A stretch of DNA of 23,123 bases from Candidatus Iainarchaeum sp. (lineage in GTDB: Archaea; Iainarchaeota; Iainarchaeia; Iainarchaeales; JAAZKV01): the NCBI GenBank assembly GCA_028690725.1, contig JAQVAR010000006.1, positions 1 through 23,123 on the forward strand. Direction: 5' to 3'. A program made the translations under genes and the position numbers. Shown here piece after piece: positions 7,906 through 14,374 of the stretch. The notes below the pieces were generated by a model. It searched no databases, was not told the origin of the DNA, and saw only the letters and a list, made by a program, of their open reading frames with translations. Each line of letters opens with the position of its first letter. Position 1 is the stretch's first letter.

Positions 7906-8118
7906 TCATTCTTCTATTATAATACATTTTACTGGACAAGCATTCTCTGCGTCTTTGCTTGAACCAATATTTTCAACTTCTTTTGAATAAATTCCTTCTT
8001 TGAGCTCAGCATCTTTTAGTATTGCTTTGTCACCATTCATTTCCCAATTTATTGGATCTAATGCAGTGCATGCTCCGCAACCGATACATTCTTCATGTTT
8101 TTGAATTATTTTAGCCAT
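7906..8118 (-). CDS. Ferredoxin, single [4Fe-4S] cluster
   Basis: The 70-residue protein has three cluster cysteines in CIGCGAC (residues 11-17) and the fourth in the C-terminal ENACPVKCI segment; the second Cys there could form a disulfide or be spare. The layout KHEECIGCG...WEMNGDKA...ACPVKCI matches archaeal/bacterial monocluster ferredoxins that carry single electrons in the cytoplasm. AGGTGATAAC immediately precedes the ATG. No redox enzyme is adjacent, so its partner is unknown. The gene stands alone between aglB and a small membrane protein, with about 170 AT-rich bases downstream in which I see no gene. Confidence 0.93.
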   Translation of the reverse strand: MAKIIQKHEECIGCGACTALDPINWEMNGDKAILKDAELKEGIYSKEVENIGSSKDAENACPVKCIIIEE

Positions 8119-8195
8119 TTGTTATCACCTAAAAAAATATAGTTGTATTGTTTAAAAACATTCCTTTGAAAAAAATTTGGCTATTATTTTAACAA

Positions 8196-8474
8196 TTATT
8201 TTTCTTTATTGACTTCTTTTGTAATGAGTGTTGCTAGAACATAGTTCCAAACAGCATTCAAAGTTATTATTATTGGTTGTAATATGTTTTGTTCTATTCC
8301 TCTTGTATTCAATATTATTGTTGTTGGGTTTAAAATAAAATTAATAAATTCTTGCATTATTATTGTTGGAATAAAAGGCATTATTACATTAGAATAAAAT
8401 TGTGCTATAAAGAATACTAAAAAAAACCATTTTAGTTTTTTCCAACTTGGTTCAAAAAACTTTTTTAGATTCAT
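8196..8474 (-). CDS. Small membrane protein of unknown function
   Basis: I do not recognise this 92-residue protein. It starts with a short basic stretch (MNLKKFFEPSWKKLKW), followed by a hydrophobic helix (about 17-47) and a second hydrophobic region (about 62-85), ending in KEVNKEK, so two membrane passes are likely. It is a real gene: a strong AGGAGA ribosome site lies five to six bases before the ATG, and the frame is clean. It sits between the pentein-like gene and the ferredoxin, all on one strand, but the gaps (about 70-80 bases) do not prove an operon. Confidence 0.65.
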   Translation of the reverse strand: MNLKKFFEPSWKKLKWFFLVFFIAQFYSNVIMPFIPTIIMQEFINFILNPTTIILNTRGIEQNILQPIIITLNAVWNYVLATLITKEVNKEK

Positions 8475-8541
8475 CCTTTTCTCCTAAATAATAAGATTCT
8501 TATAATAGTTAAAAAACTTGTTGTTTTTTTGATTTTAATAT

Positions 8542-9432
8542 TTAATCTATATTTACAAAACAACCAATTCCTCCTCGCATTGTCAAATTAGCTTTTATTC
8601 CTTTTGGACTTGCAAAAACTTTTACTCCAACATTCCTTAAAATATTAATTGTTTTTTTTGCGTCAGAATTCATTATTATTTCTCCGTTTCCTATTGACAA
8701 TAAGTTTGCTGGATAAGTATATTTTTCTTTTTCAGGAATTATAATTAATCTAAAACCAGTTTCTGACACAATATTCTCAATTATTCTTCTATTTTTTCTT
8801 AAATAATCTGGATCAACTATTAACAATTTTTTTTCTGGTATCGTATTAATAAAAACATCTATGTGGTCAAACCATCTTTTTTTTAACTCTGGTTTTTTTT
8901 GTCCATAAGGGCTAAAATCGTGTCCTGGTAATTCAAAAACATTGTATCCTTGTCTTTTTAACATTTCGATTTCTTCTTTGATTTCTTTTTTAATTATTGA
9001 TATTCCTTCTTTTGCAGTGTTTGAAATAAGTAGTGTTTGTTTTCCTTTTATTTTACCAAGATTAATTATTCGACCGCCTTCGCCAAAATATCTTTGTGAA
9101 TATTGTGGGGTGATTGCTCTTGCACTCATTGAAATATCTTTGTTATAATATCTTCTTCCGAGTCTTGTGAAACAATCTCTTTGCCAAGGGCCTTGGTAAG
9201 GACTTCTTTCACCTATCCTCATTATTTTAACATTTTTTGTTTTTTTGATTTGTTTCAAAAAAATGTCTTGTTTTTGATCAATTGTTTTTGGAACTACTAT
9301 TATTACTTTTTTTCCCAATTTTACTAATTGGTTTATTACACTAATTCTTTCAATATTAGTGTTTCTTATTGTTCTTTTTCTCTTTTTTAATTGTGCATGC
9401 ATTAATGAAGTAACAAACACTTTTCTTTTCAT
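8542..9432 (-). CDS. Pentein-fold guanidino-modifying enzyme homologue (arginine/agmatine deiminase or amidinotransferase-like)
   Basis: The 296-residue protein carries the spaced landmarks of the pentein superfamily: PWQRDCF (82-88, like the WxRD of agmatine deiminase), FGEGGRI (116-122, the E-GG motif), HID (190-192, with the catalytic His), a PANLLSIG segment (241-248) and a C-terminal GGIGCFVN with the candidate nucleophile Cys291. Family members use this Cys-His-acid set to hydrolyse or transfer the guanidine group of arginine-type substrates. The exact substrate is not readable. The frame stays open up to 9540 inside the 5S gene, but the true start is ATG 9432; the upstream part is rRNA sequence. 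The gene lies directly downstream of the 5S gene on the same strand. Confidence 0.72.
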   Translation of the reverse strand: MKRKVFVTSLMHAQLKKRKRTIRNTNIERISVINQLVKLGKKVIIVVPKTIDQKQDIFLKQIKKTKNVKIMRIGERSPYQGPWQRDCFTRLGRRYYNKDISMSARAITPQYSQRYFGEGGRIINLGKIKGKQTLLISNTAKEGISIIKKEIKEEIEMLKRQGYNVFELPGHDFSPYGQKKPELKKRWFDHIDVFINTIPEKKLLIVDPDYLRKNRRIIENIVSETGFRLIIIPEKEKYTYPANLLSIGNGEIIMNSDAKKTINILRNVGVKVFASPKGIKANLTMRGGIGCFVNID

Positions 9433-9491
9433 ATCTAATATATATTTTTTAGAAAATAAAAATTGTTTGTTATTAGAAAAAATACAATAAG

Positions 9492-9608
9492 TGAGGCAGC
9501 GTTCGGCAGGTTCCACTACAAAGAGCAGTACCAAAGCCATTCCCAGCGAGACTTAACTTCCGGGTTCGGGATGGGTCCGGGTGTGTCCCTCGCGGCATGA
9601 CCGCCTCA
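9492..9608 (-). rRNA. rrf: 5S ribosomal RNA
   Basis: On the minus strand the 117-base segment shows the archaeal 5S pattern: GGCGGTCATGCCGCGAGG, ACACCCGGACCCATCCCGAA, CCGGAAGTTAAG and a terminal CTGCCTCA that pairs with the 5' TGAGGCGG to close helix I. It is GC-rich against a very AT-rich background. It stands alone with no 16S or 23S near it, as in many DPANN genomes, and has its own TATA box. The ends are set from the helix I pairing and could shift by one or two bases. Confidence 0.97.
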
Positions 9609-9628
9609 ATAATATTTCTTGTGTGAGT

Positions 9629-9645
9629 GTTTAAAAACCTTTTTG
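9629..9645 (-). promoter_or_regulatory. 5S rRNA promoter (BRE + TATA)
   Basis: The minus strand reads AAAAAGGTTTTTAAAC, a purine-rich BRE followed by a TATA box centred about 26 bases before the 5' end of the 5S gene. Spacing and sequence are textbook archaeal, so the 5S gene is a separate transcription unit. Confidence 0.7.
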
Positions 9646-9666
9646 TTTGATTTTCTTACAATTTTT

Positions 9667-10245
9667 TCAAACTTTTTTTTTGGTTTTTGTTTTCTTTTCT
9701 TTTTTTGCACTTGTTTTTTTGATTACCATTTCTTCTACTATTTTTAATCCTTTTTTTAAATGAGCTTCTTTTTTTGCTCCTGCACAAATCATTTTACCAT
9801 TTTTAAATAATAGAAAAGTTAATTTTGGTTCGTCTAATCTTAATATTGCTCCTGGAAATTGTTCTGGTTCGTATTCTACATTATCAAGGTTCATTGCTAC
9901 TTCGAACAAGTCCAAGTTCATGTCGAGAGAAGCTGTTGCTACAAAGTTAACTATTTCGAATTCAACATTTCTTTTTACTTTTACTTCTGGTTGAACATCG
10001 TGAATCATTTTGTTTGCTTTTCTTATTCCTTGTTCTATTTGTTTTTCGTTGCTTGCTCCTGAACAAATAATTTTTCCATTTTTGAATAATAACATTGAAA
10101 CTTTTGGTTCTTTTATTTTTAATATTGCTCCTGGAAATTGTTCTGGTTCATATTCAATATTTGGTATTCCAACAGCAAGAGAATAAAGGTCAAGCATTTG
10201 GTCTATAGAAGCTGCCGCAACCATATTAACAATAGTATATTTCAA
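9667..10245 (-). CDS. tbp: TATA-box binding protein (TBP)
   Basis: The 192-residue protein consists of the two TBP direct repeats. EYEPEQFPGAIL occurs at 31-42 and again at 124-135, each followed by LLFKNGK(I/M)IC(S/A)GA (52-64 and 145-157). TBP binds and bends the TATA element and recruits TFB and RNA polymerase. The C-terminus adds a lysine-rich tail (about 176-192), longer than in many archaea, that may touch DNA. I choose TTG at 10245: GGGGTG stands five bases upstream, and the first beta strand KYTIVNMVA would be lost with the internal ATG. Downstream on the same strand is the 5S gene, but with its own promoter. Confidence 0.96.
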   Translation of the reverse strand: MKYTIVNMVAAASIDQMLDLYSLAVGIPNIEYEPEQFPGAILKIKEPKVSMLLFKNGKIICSGASNEKQIEQGIRKANKMIHDVQPEVKVKRNVEFEIVNFVATASLDMNLDLFEVAMNLDNVEYEPEQFPGAILRLDEPKLTFLLFKNGKMICAGAKKEAHLKKGLKIVEEMVIKKTSAKKEKKTKTKKKV

Positions 10246-10258
10246 ACTAACACCCCTT

Positions 10259-10277
10259 TAGCCCTTTTTAAAAGGCT
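10259..10277 (-). promoter_or_regulatory. Near-perfect palindrome containing a TATA-like core upstream of tbp
   Basis: AGCCCTTTTTAAAAGGCT is an 18-base inverted repeat with one mismatched pair, centred about 23 bases before the TTG start of tbp. It can be a TATA box giving a nearly leaderless message, or a hairpin just before the GGGGTG ribosome site. A second TATA-like site lies further upstream near 10354-10364. The rest of the 10246-10460 divergent region shows only AT-rich promoter-like sequence. Confidence 0.35.
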
Positions 10278-10469
10278 TTTTTTTGAAAACAAAACAAATT
10301 TTGTTTTTGGTAAAAAAACATTGTTTTTAAACCTAATATAAAAACAATACGCAAGGTTTAAAAATAAGCTTTTTAAATGATTTTTTTCCAACTTTTTTTT
10401 CTATCAAATTTAACTATAGTAATAAATACTACTTTTTACTTCTAAATATAAAAAGATTAAGTGATTTTT

Positions 10470-10823
10470 TTGGAAGAAATAGATTTTGAAGATGGTAATA
10501 TTAGTTCTGAAGTTGTTAGGAATGGTAACAAGTTTGTTTTATTTGAAATTTTTATTGGTATTTTTGGTATAATTTGTTCAATTTTTTCAGTTTTTGTTGC
10601 AACTTTTATTGGTGTTACTACTCTTTCTTTACAAAATGGTTCTTTGTTATTATTGTTATCAATTTTAATTCTTGTTTTTTTGACAATAAGAACAATATAT
10701 TACTTTTTTGAGAATAGAAAGAAAATAGCTCTGCTTTGTTTTATTCTTGTTTTAATAAATATATTTGTTTTTTTATTAAAATTGATTGAATTCATTTCAA
10801 TACCTTTTTTAATATTTGCATAA
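10470..10823 (+). CDS. Small multi-pass membrane protein of unknown function
   Basis: I do not recognise this protein of 117 residues. An acidic N-terminus (MEEIDFEDGNISSEVVRNG) is followed by three strongly hydrophobic segments: about residues 23-45, 54-75 and 84-117, the last broken by short polar turns. GTG at 10461 could start the frame, but GTGAT there is the usual ribosome site in this genome and sits four bases before TTG 10470, so I prefer TTG. It is divergent from tbp and upstream of ftsZ on the same strand, with a separate ftsZ promoter between them. A link to cell division is possible by position only. Confidence 0.6.
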   Translation: MEEIDFEDGNISSEVVRNGNKFVLFEIFIGIFGIICSIFSVFVATFIGVTTLSLQNGSLLLLLSILILVFLTIRTIYYFFENRKKIALLCFILVLINIFVFLLKLIEFISIPFLIFA

Positions 10824-10891
10824 TTTTGCCTTATTTTTTTTATTTTACTTGAATTTGTAAAAATAATTCAATCAATTTGGTATTAGAGATA

Positions 10892-10921
10892 ACCTTTTAA
10901 AGAATTTTATGACAAAATTCT
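10892..10921 (+). promoter_or_regulatory. ftsZ promoter with adjoining inverted repeat
   Basis: ACCTTTTAAA (10892-10901) is a good TATA box. Immediately downstream, AGAATTTT-ATGAC-AAAATTCT (10901-10921) is a perfect inverted repeat with 8-base arms. It occupies the space between TATA box and expected transcription start, where an archaeal repressor would block polymerase. ftsZ begins at 10959 after a GGAG ribosome site at 10945-10948. Confidence 0.5.
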
Positions 10922-10958
10922 GTTATTAACCGTAAAATGATAATGGAGAGTGTATTAG

Positions 10959-12125
10959 ATGGACCATATAGTTAGAAGTGCAATTGCAAGGGCTCAGGCA
11001 GATTCAAAGTCTAGCTCGAAAAAAAATTTTAAAGTTTTTTCTAAAATACAAAAAGTTAGAAAAACAGGTTTTAAGAAACCAAAACACAAATCACATTCAG
11101 ATAATGATTTAGTTGAAATGTTGGAATTAAATAAAGCAAAAATTGTTGTTGTTGGTTGTGGTGGTGGTGGTTGTAACACTATTGAAAGAATGTCTGAAGT
11201 TGGAATAAAAGGTGCTTCTACTTTTGCGGTGAATACTGATGCACAAGATTTACTTTCTACTAAAGCTGATAAGAAGTTGCTTGTTGGAAAAAAATTAACT
11301 AGGGGATTAGGATCTGGTTCTGACCCACAAATTGGTGAGTCAGCAGCAAAAGAATCGGGAGAAGAATTAAAAGAAATTCTTTCTGAATCTGATTTAATAT
11401 TTATTACTTGTGGTCTTGGTGGTGGTACTGGAACTGGTTCAGCTCCGGTAGTAGCAGAGATTTCAAAGAGTCTAAAAGCTTTAACAGTTGCAATAGTAAC
11501 TCTTCCTTTTACTGTTGAAGGTAGAAAAAGAATGGAGAATGCAATGTTTGGTTTAGAAAGATTACAAGAAAATACTGATACTATTATTGTTATTCCAAAT
11601 GACAAAATTTTGGAAATAGCTCCTGACTTACCTATTAATGCAGCATTTAAGGTTGCTGATGAAGTATTGACTAATGCTGTTAAAGGAATAACAGAAATGG
11701 TTACAAAACCTGGTTTAATAAATCTTGATTTTGCAGATCTTAGAACTATTTTGAGTAAGGGTGGAGCAGCAATGATTGGTTTGGGAGAAAGTTCTAGAAA
11801 CGAATCTTCTGAATCAAGAGCATTAGAAGCAGTTGAAAATGCTTTAACATCACCTTTGTTAGATGTTGACATTACTAACGCTACACGAGCACTAGTTAAT
11901 GTTGTTGGTGGTTCTGATATGACTCTTAGAGAAGCAGAACTAATAGTAGAAACTGTTTCTACAAAGATTCACCAAAGTTCTCATATTATTTGGGGTGCGA
12001 TGGTTGATGAATCAATTCCAAAAAATCAAATACAAGCAATGGTTGTAATTGCTGGTGGAAAATTCCCGTATCTAGAAGATACTTCTTCAACTGGAGAAGT
12101 TGATTTAGGAATAGAATTTTCTTAA
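10959..12125 (+). CDS. ftsZ: Cell division GTPase FtsZ
   Basis: The 388-residue tubulin-family protein forms the division ring. KIVVVGCGGGGCNT (61-74) and the tubulin signature GGGTGTGSAP (154-163) bind GTP, and the T7 loop NLDFAD (255-260) completes hydrolysis in the next subunit. The start MDHIVRSAIARA recalls archaeal FtsZ1 N-termini, and the tail ends VDLGIEFS, a short conserved end of the kind that binds membrane anchors. A basic, low-complexity stretch (about 17-47) precedes the core. It heads the ftsZ-secE-spt5-ribosomal order common in archaea but ends in its own hairpin terminator. Assignment to FtsZ1 rather than FtsZ2 is tentative. Confidence 0.97.
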   Translation: MDHIVRSAIARAQADSKSSSKKNFKVFSKIQKVRKTGFKKPKHKSHSDNDLVEMLELNKAKIVVVGCGGGGCNTIERMSEVGIKGASTFAVNTDAQDLLSTKADKKLLVGKKLTRGLGSGSDPQIGESAAKESGEELKEILSESDLIFITCGLGGGTGTGSAPVVAEISKSLKALTVAIVTLPFTVEGRKRMENAMFGLERLQENTDTIIVIPNDKILEIAPDLPINAAFKVADEVLTNAVKGITEMVTKPGLINLDFADLRTILSKGGAAMIGLGESSRNESSESRALEAVENALTSPLLDVDITNATRALVNVVGGSDMTLREAELIVETVSTKIHQSSHIIWGAMVDESIPKNQIQAMVVIAGGKFPYLEDTSSTGEVDLGIEFS

Positions 12126-12135
12126 AATTTAGTTT

Positions 12136-12168
12136 AAGAGGTTTTTCGCCTCTTTAATCTATTTTTTT
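12136..12168 (+). terminator. Hairpin terminator after ftsZ
   Basis: AAGAGG (12136-12141) pairs with CCTCTT (12149-12154) around a seven-base loop and is followed by a T-rich tract (12161-12168). It starts ten bases after the ftsZ stop. Confidence 0.6.
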
Positions 12169-12211
12169 ATTGTTAGTTAAATATTTAATTATCTTTATAC
12201 TATTTCTTTTA

Positions 12212-12865
12212 ATGTTTAAAAAAATTAGGCCTTTGTTCAGAAAAAATTCGTTACGTGCAAAACCTTTTTCGTTTCAAAATATTAGATTACCTTTTTCTTC
12301 AAGAGAACAAATTATTTTGCGTCAATCAAAAAAAAATTTTTTTTCTGATAAAAAAAAGTTTCTTTTTGAATCAAATGGTTTTGTTTATGATGATAAACAC
12401 TTGTCTGTTAGTAATGGTATAATGACTTATCGTAGTCATTTTCCTCATCTTGTTCTAGCTAAGAATCTAAAAGAACCAAGATTTGTTTTGGAATATAGTT
12501 TAAAGAAAGGGGTTTTACAAATAAAAACAATTCAAAGAATAAGAAATGAGTATTTGCCTCACGATTCTAAAAGAGGCGAATGGCTTTGGTCAAAACATAG
12601 GGAAGGAATTGAATCAAAAAAGTTAGAAAAAGAATTGGGAATGAAACCAGCAGAATTTTTGTTAATGGAATTAATTCACAAATTTGCTCCACAAATAAAT
12701 AATGGTGAAATATTGATTCAAATGAATGTTCCTAATGAAAAAAAAATATTGTATGGCCCAATGATAGAAAGATTTTTTAGAAAAACTCCTACTACTACAA
12801 GCGATTCTAATTTTGTTCTTAGTTTGCAAAAACAAAGAGTTAAGAAAGCGCTTGGATTAATATAA
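12212..12865 (+). CDS. Protein of unknown function between ftsZ and secE
   Basis: I do not recognise this 217-residue basic protein. It has a Lys/Arg/Phe-rich N-terminus (MFKKIRPLFRKNSLRAK), a central mostly beta region (FVYDDKHLSVSNGIM, FVLEYSLKKGVLQIKTIQ), then a conserved-looking segment GEWLWSKHREGIESKKLEKE and KPAEFLLMELIHKFAP, and a C-terminal YGPMIERFFRKT. It may be a small enzyme or RNA-binding protein; no catalytic motif is certain. The frame is open from TTG 12170, which would add a hydrophobic LVKYLIIFILFLL segment. I prefer ATG 12212 because TTAAATATTTAA about 28 bases upstream could drive a leaderless start and TTG lies right behind the ftsZ terminator. If TTG is used, the protein is membrane-anchored. 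Confidence 0.6.
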   Translation: MFKKIRPLFRKNSLRAKPFSFQNIRLPFSSREQIILRQSKKNFFSDKKKFLFESNGFVYDDKHLSVSNGIMTYRSHFPHLVLAKNLKEPRFVLEYSLKKGVLQIKTIQRIRNEYLPHDSKRGEWLWSKHREGIESKKLEKELGMKPAEFLLMELIHKFAPQINNGEILIQMNVPNEKKILYGPMIERFFRKTPTTTSDSNFVLSLQKQRVKKALGLI

Positions 12866-12904
12866 ATATTATTTTGTTTTAATTGAAATTTTTTTTTCCT
12901 CTTT

Positions 12905-12914
12905 TATTTTTAAA
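12905..12914 (+). promoter_or_regulatory. TATA box of the secE-spt5-uL11 unit
   Basis: TATTTTTAAACC is a good TATA box; transcription would start near 12938, just before the GGTGA ribosome site (12942-12946) of secE at 12953. Confidence 0.5.
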
Positions 12915-12952
12915 CCTTTCTATTGTTAACTTTCTTATTCTGGTGAATTTTA

Positions 12953-13141
12953 ATGAATATAAAAGAATTATTTTTGAATTTTATTTCTGATAGTAAAAGA
13001 ATTTTTATTGTGAGTAGAAAACCGACAAAGGATGAGTATAAAAAAATGTTGATAATAATTGGTATAGGGATAATAGTTATTGGAGTAATTGGTTTTGTTA
13101 TTCAATTGATATTTAATTTGGCTGGTTTGGTCGGGATTTAA
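12953..13141 (+). CDS. secE: Protein translocase SecE / Sec61 gamma subunit
   Basis: The 62-residue protein has an amphipathic N-terminal helix with SRKPTKDEYKKML (residues 21-33), the hallmark of archaeal SecE/Sec61-gamma, and one C-terminal transmembrane helix (about 34-57). It clamps the SecY channel in the membrane. GGTGA lies a few bases before the ATG. Its place right before spt5 is the standard archaeal and bacterial order (secE-nusG), which confirms the call despite the small size. Confidence 0.93.
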   Translation: MNIKELFLNFISDSKRIFIVSRKPTKDEYKKMLIIIGIGIIVIGVIGFVIQLIFNLAGLVGI

Positions 13142-13183
13142 TTTTTTTAAAAAATTATGGATTTATTTTTGGGGTTGATTTGA

Positions 13184-13621
13184 ATGATTTTTCCAGTAAG
13201 AACTACTGTTGGGCAAGAACAAATGGTTGTTGATATTCTCGGTGCAAAAATAAGAAAAGAGGATTTGAACATTTATTCAATTGCTGTTATACCTGGTTTG
13301 AAAGGATATATTCTTATTGAAGCAGATAATGAGATAACTGTTAGAAGAGGAATAACTGATACTCCTCATGTAAGAGGTTCTGGAATAGTAAAAGGCGCGG
13401 TTAATATTGAAGAATTATCTGGAATGTTAGAAGCAAAACCTTTGATGAAAACTCTTGAAGAAGGTCAGAAAGTAGAAATAATTTCTGGGCCATTTAAAGG
13501 TGAAAAAGCAAAGATAATAAGGGTTAATGCTCAAAAAGAAGAGGTTACTGTTGAATTGTTAGAAGCTGCAGTAAAAATTCCTGTTACTATAAAAGCGGAG
13601 AATATAAAAATTTTTAATTAG
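13184..13621 (+). CDS. spt5: Transcription elongation factor Spt5 (NusG family)
   Basis: The 145-residue protein has an N-terminal NGN domain (FPVRTTVGQEQMVVDIL at the start, IAVIPGLKGYILIEA near 33-47, VRGSGIVKGAV near 79-89) and a C-terminal KOW domain (LEEGQKVEIISGPFKGEKAK near 91-115). Archaeal Spt5 pairs with Spt4 through the NGN domain, closes the polymerase clamp and raises processivity, while KOW contacts the ribosome. Ribosome site GGGGTTGAT precedes ATG 13184. It lies 42 bases after secE and 37 before uL11, forming one unit. Confidence 0.95.
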   Translation: MIFPVRTTVGQEQMVVDILGAKIRKEDLNIYSIAVIPGLKGYILIEADNEITVRRGITDTPHVRGSGIVKGAVNIEELSGMLEAKPLMKTLEEGQKVEIISGPFKGEKAKIIRVNAQKEEVTVELLEAAVKIPVTIKAENIKIFN

Positions 13622-13658
13622 TTTTGCTGTTACACAAAAAAAATGGGATAGTGATAAT

Positions 13659-14126
13659 ATGAGTGATATAAAAATAATGGTTAATGGTGGTAAGGCAAAT
13701 GCTGGTCCCCCATTAGGTCCTGCTTTGGCACCAACAGGTGTTAATATTGGACAAGTAGTTGCAAAGATTAATGAGAAAACGGTTAGTTTTGAAGGAATGC
13801 AAGTTCCTGTTACTGTTACTATTAATTCTAACAAAACTTTTGATATAAAAGTTGGTTTGCCTCCAACTAGCGCCTTAATTAAAAAAGAAGTTAATGCAGC
13901 AAAAGGAGCGGGTAATCCAAAAACTGATAAGGTTGGTAATCTTTCAATTGAACAATTAAAAAAAATTATTTCAATGAAAGAAGATTCTTTGAATTCAACT
14001 AATCAAAAGGCAATGGCTAAAGAAATAATGGGTGCTTGTAATTCAATGGGCGTTTACATAGAAGGATTAAAAGCTGTTGATGCAATAAAAGCTTTAAACG
14101 AAGGAAAATTTGATGACAAATTTTAA
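13659..14126 (+). CDS. rpl11: Large subunit ribosomal protein uL11
   Basis: The 155-residue protein shows the uL11 pattern: VNGGKANAGPPLGPALAPTG (residues 8-27, the proline-rich rRNA- and factor-binding stretch), KTFDIKVGLPPTSALIKKE (45-63) and the C-terminal helical rRNA-binding domain ending MGVYIEGLKAVDAIKAL. It binds the GTPase centre of 23S rRNA with uL10. GTGAT precedes the ATG by three bases. A hairpin follows directly, so uL1-uL10-aL12 are probably a separate transcript. Confidence 0.97.
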   Translation: MSDIKIMVNGGKANAGPPLGPALAPTGVNIGQVVAKINEKTVSFEGMQVPVTVTINSNKTFDIKVGLPPTSALIKKEVNAAKGAGNPKTDKVGNLSIEQLKKIISMKEDSLNSTNQKAMAKEIMGACNSMGVYIEGLKAVDAIKALNEGKFDDKF

Positions 14127-14150
14127 ATTCAAATTTTTGAATTTATTTTG
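14125..14150 (+). terminator. Hairpin terminator after uL11
   Basis: AAATTCAA (14125-14132) pairs with TTGAATTT (14137-14144) around ATTT, overlapping the stop codon of uL11 and followed by ATTTTG. It separates uL11 from the uL1 promoter. The next 100 bases are AT-rich with no gene. Confidence 0.45.
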
Positions 14151-14254
14151 TGTTGTTGAGATAATTAAAAGTTATTTAATTTTTTTAATATTTAATAAAA
14201 GAATTTTATCTCATACAATATTTTTTTTTTAAAAAAATTTTGAATTATAAAGAA

Positions 14255-14265
14255 CCTTTAAAAAC
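14255..14265 (+). promoter_or_regulatory. TATA box of the uL1-uL10-aL12 unit
   Basis: CCTTTAAAAAC, preceded by AGAA purines, is a strong TATA box. Expected transcription start is near 14285, giving a leader of about 75 bases that holds three hairpins before uL1. Confidence 0.55.
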
Positions 14266-14295
14266 CTTTCATATTCCTATTTCTCTATACTTTAA

Positions 14296-14374
14296 GCCTA
14301 ATTATTTAGGCCGTTGTTTTCGCTTGAAAACAGTACCACTTTGGTGGAAGGTGTATTGATGAAAGAGAAAAGTG
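14296..14374 (+). promoter_or_regulatory. Structured leader of uL1 mRNA, candidate ribosomal-protein autoregulatory site
   Basis: Three consecutive hairpins fill the leader: GCCTAA-TTAT-TTAGGC (14296-14311), TTGTTTTC-GCTT-GAAAACAG (14314-14333, one G-U pair) and CCAC-TTTG-GTGG (14336-14347). An alternative stem, CACTTT (14337-14342) with AAAGTG (14369-14374), would replace the third hairpin and enclose the ribosome site AAGGTG and the AUG at 14359. The enclosed GGTGGAAGGTG and GATGAAA recall the purine-rich L1-binding loop in 23S rRNA. uL1 autoregulation by mRNA binding is established in Methanococcus; applying it here is inference. Confidence 0.5.

Noticed and set aside
9433..9540. Upstream extension of the pentein gene
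   Set aside because: The extra codons are the 3' half of the 5S rRNA and its trailer; ATG 9432 gives a natural N-terminus.
10994..11872. Long open frame of 292 codons on the strand opposite ftsZ
   Set aside because: It lies wholly inside ftsZ, has no ribosome site and its composition mirrors ftsZ codon bias. It is an antisense shadow.
14157..14212. Long imperfect stem GAGATAA/TTATCTC upstream of uL1
   Set aside because: The loop is large and nearly all A/T; chance pairing is likely in such DNA.
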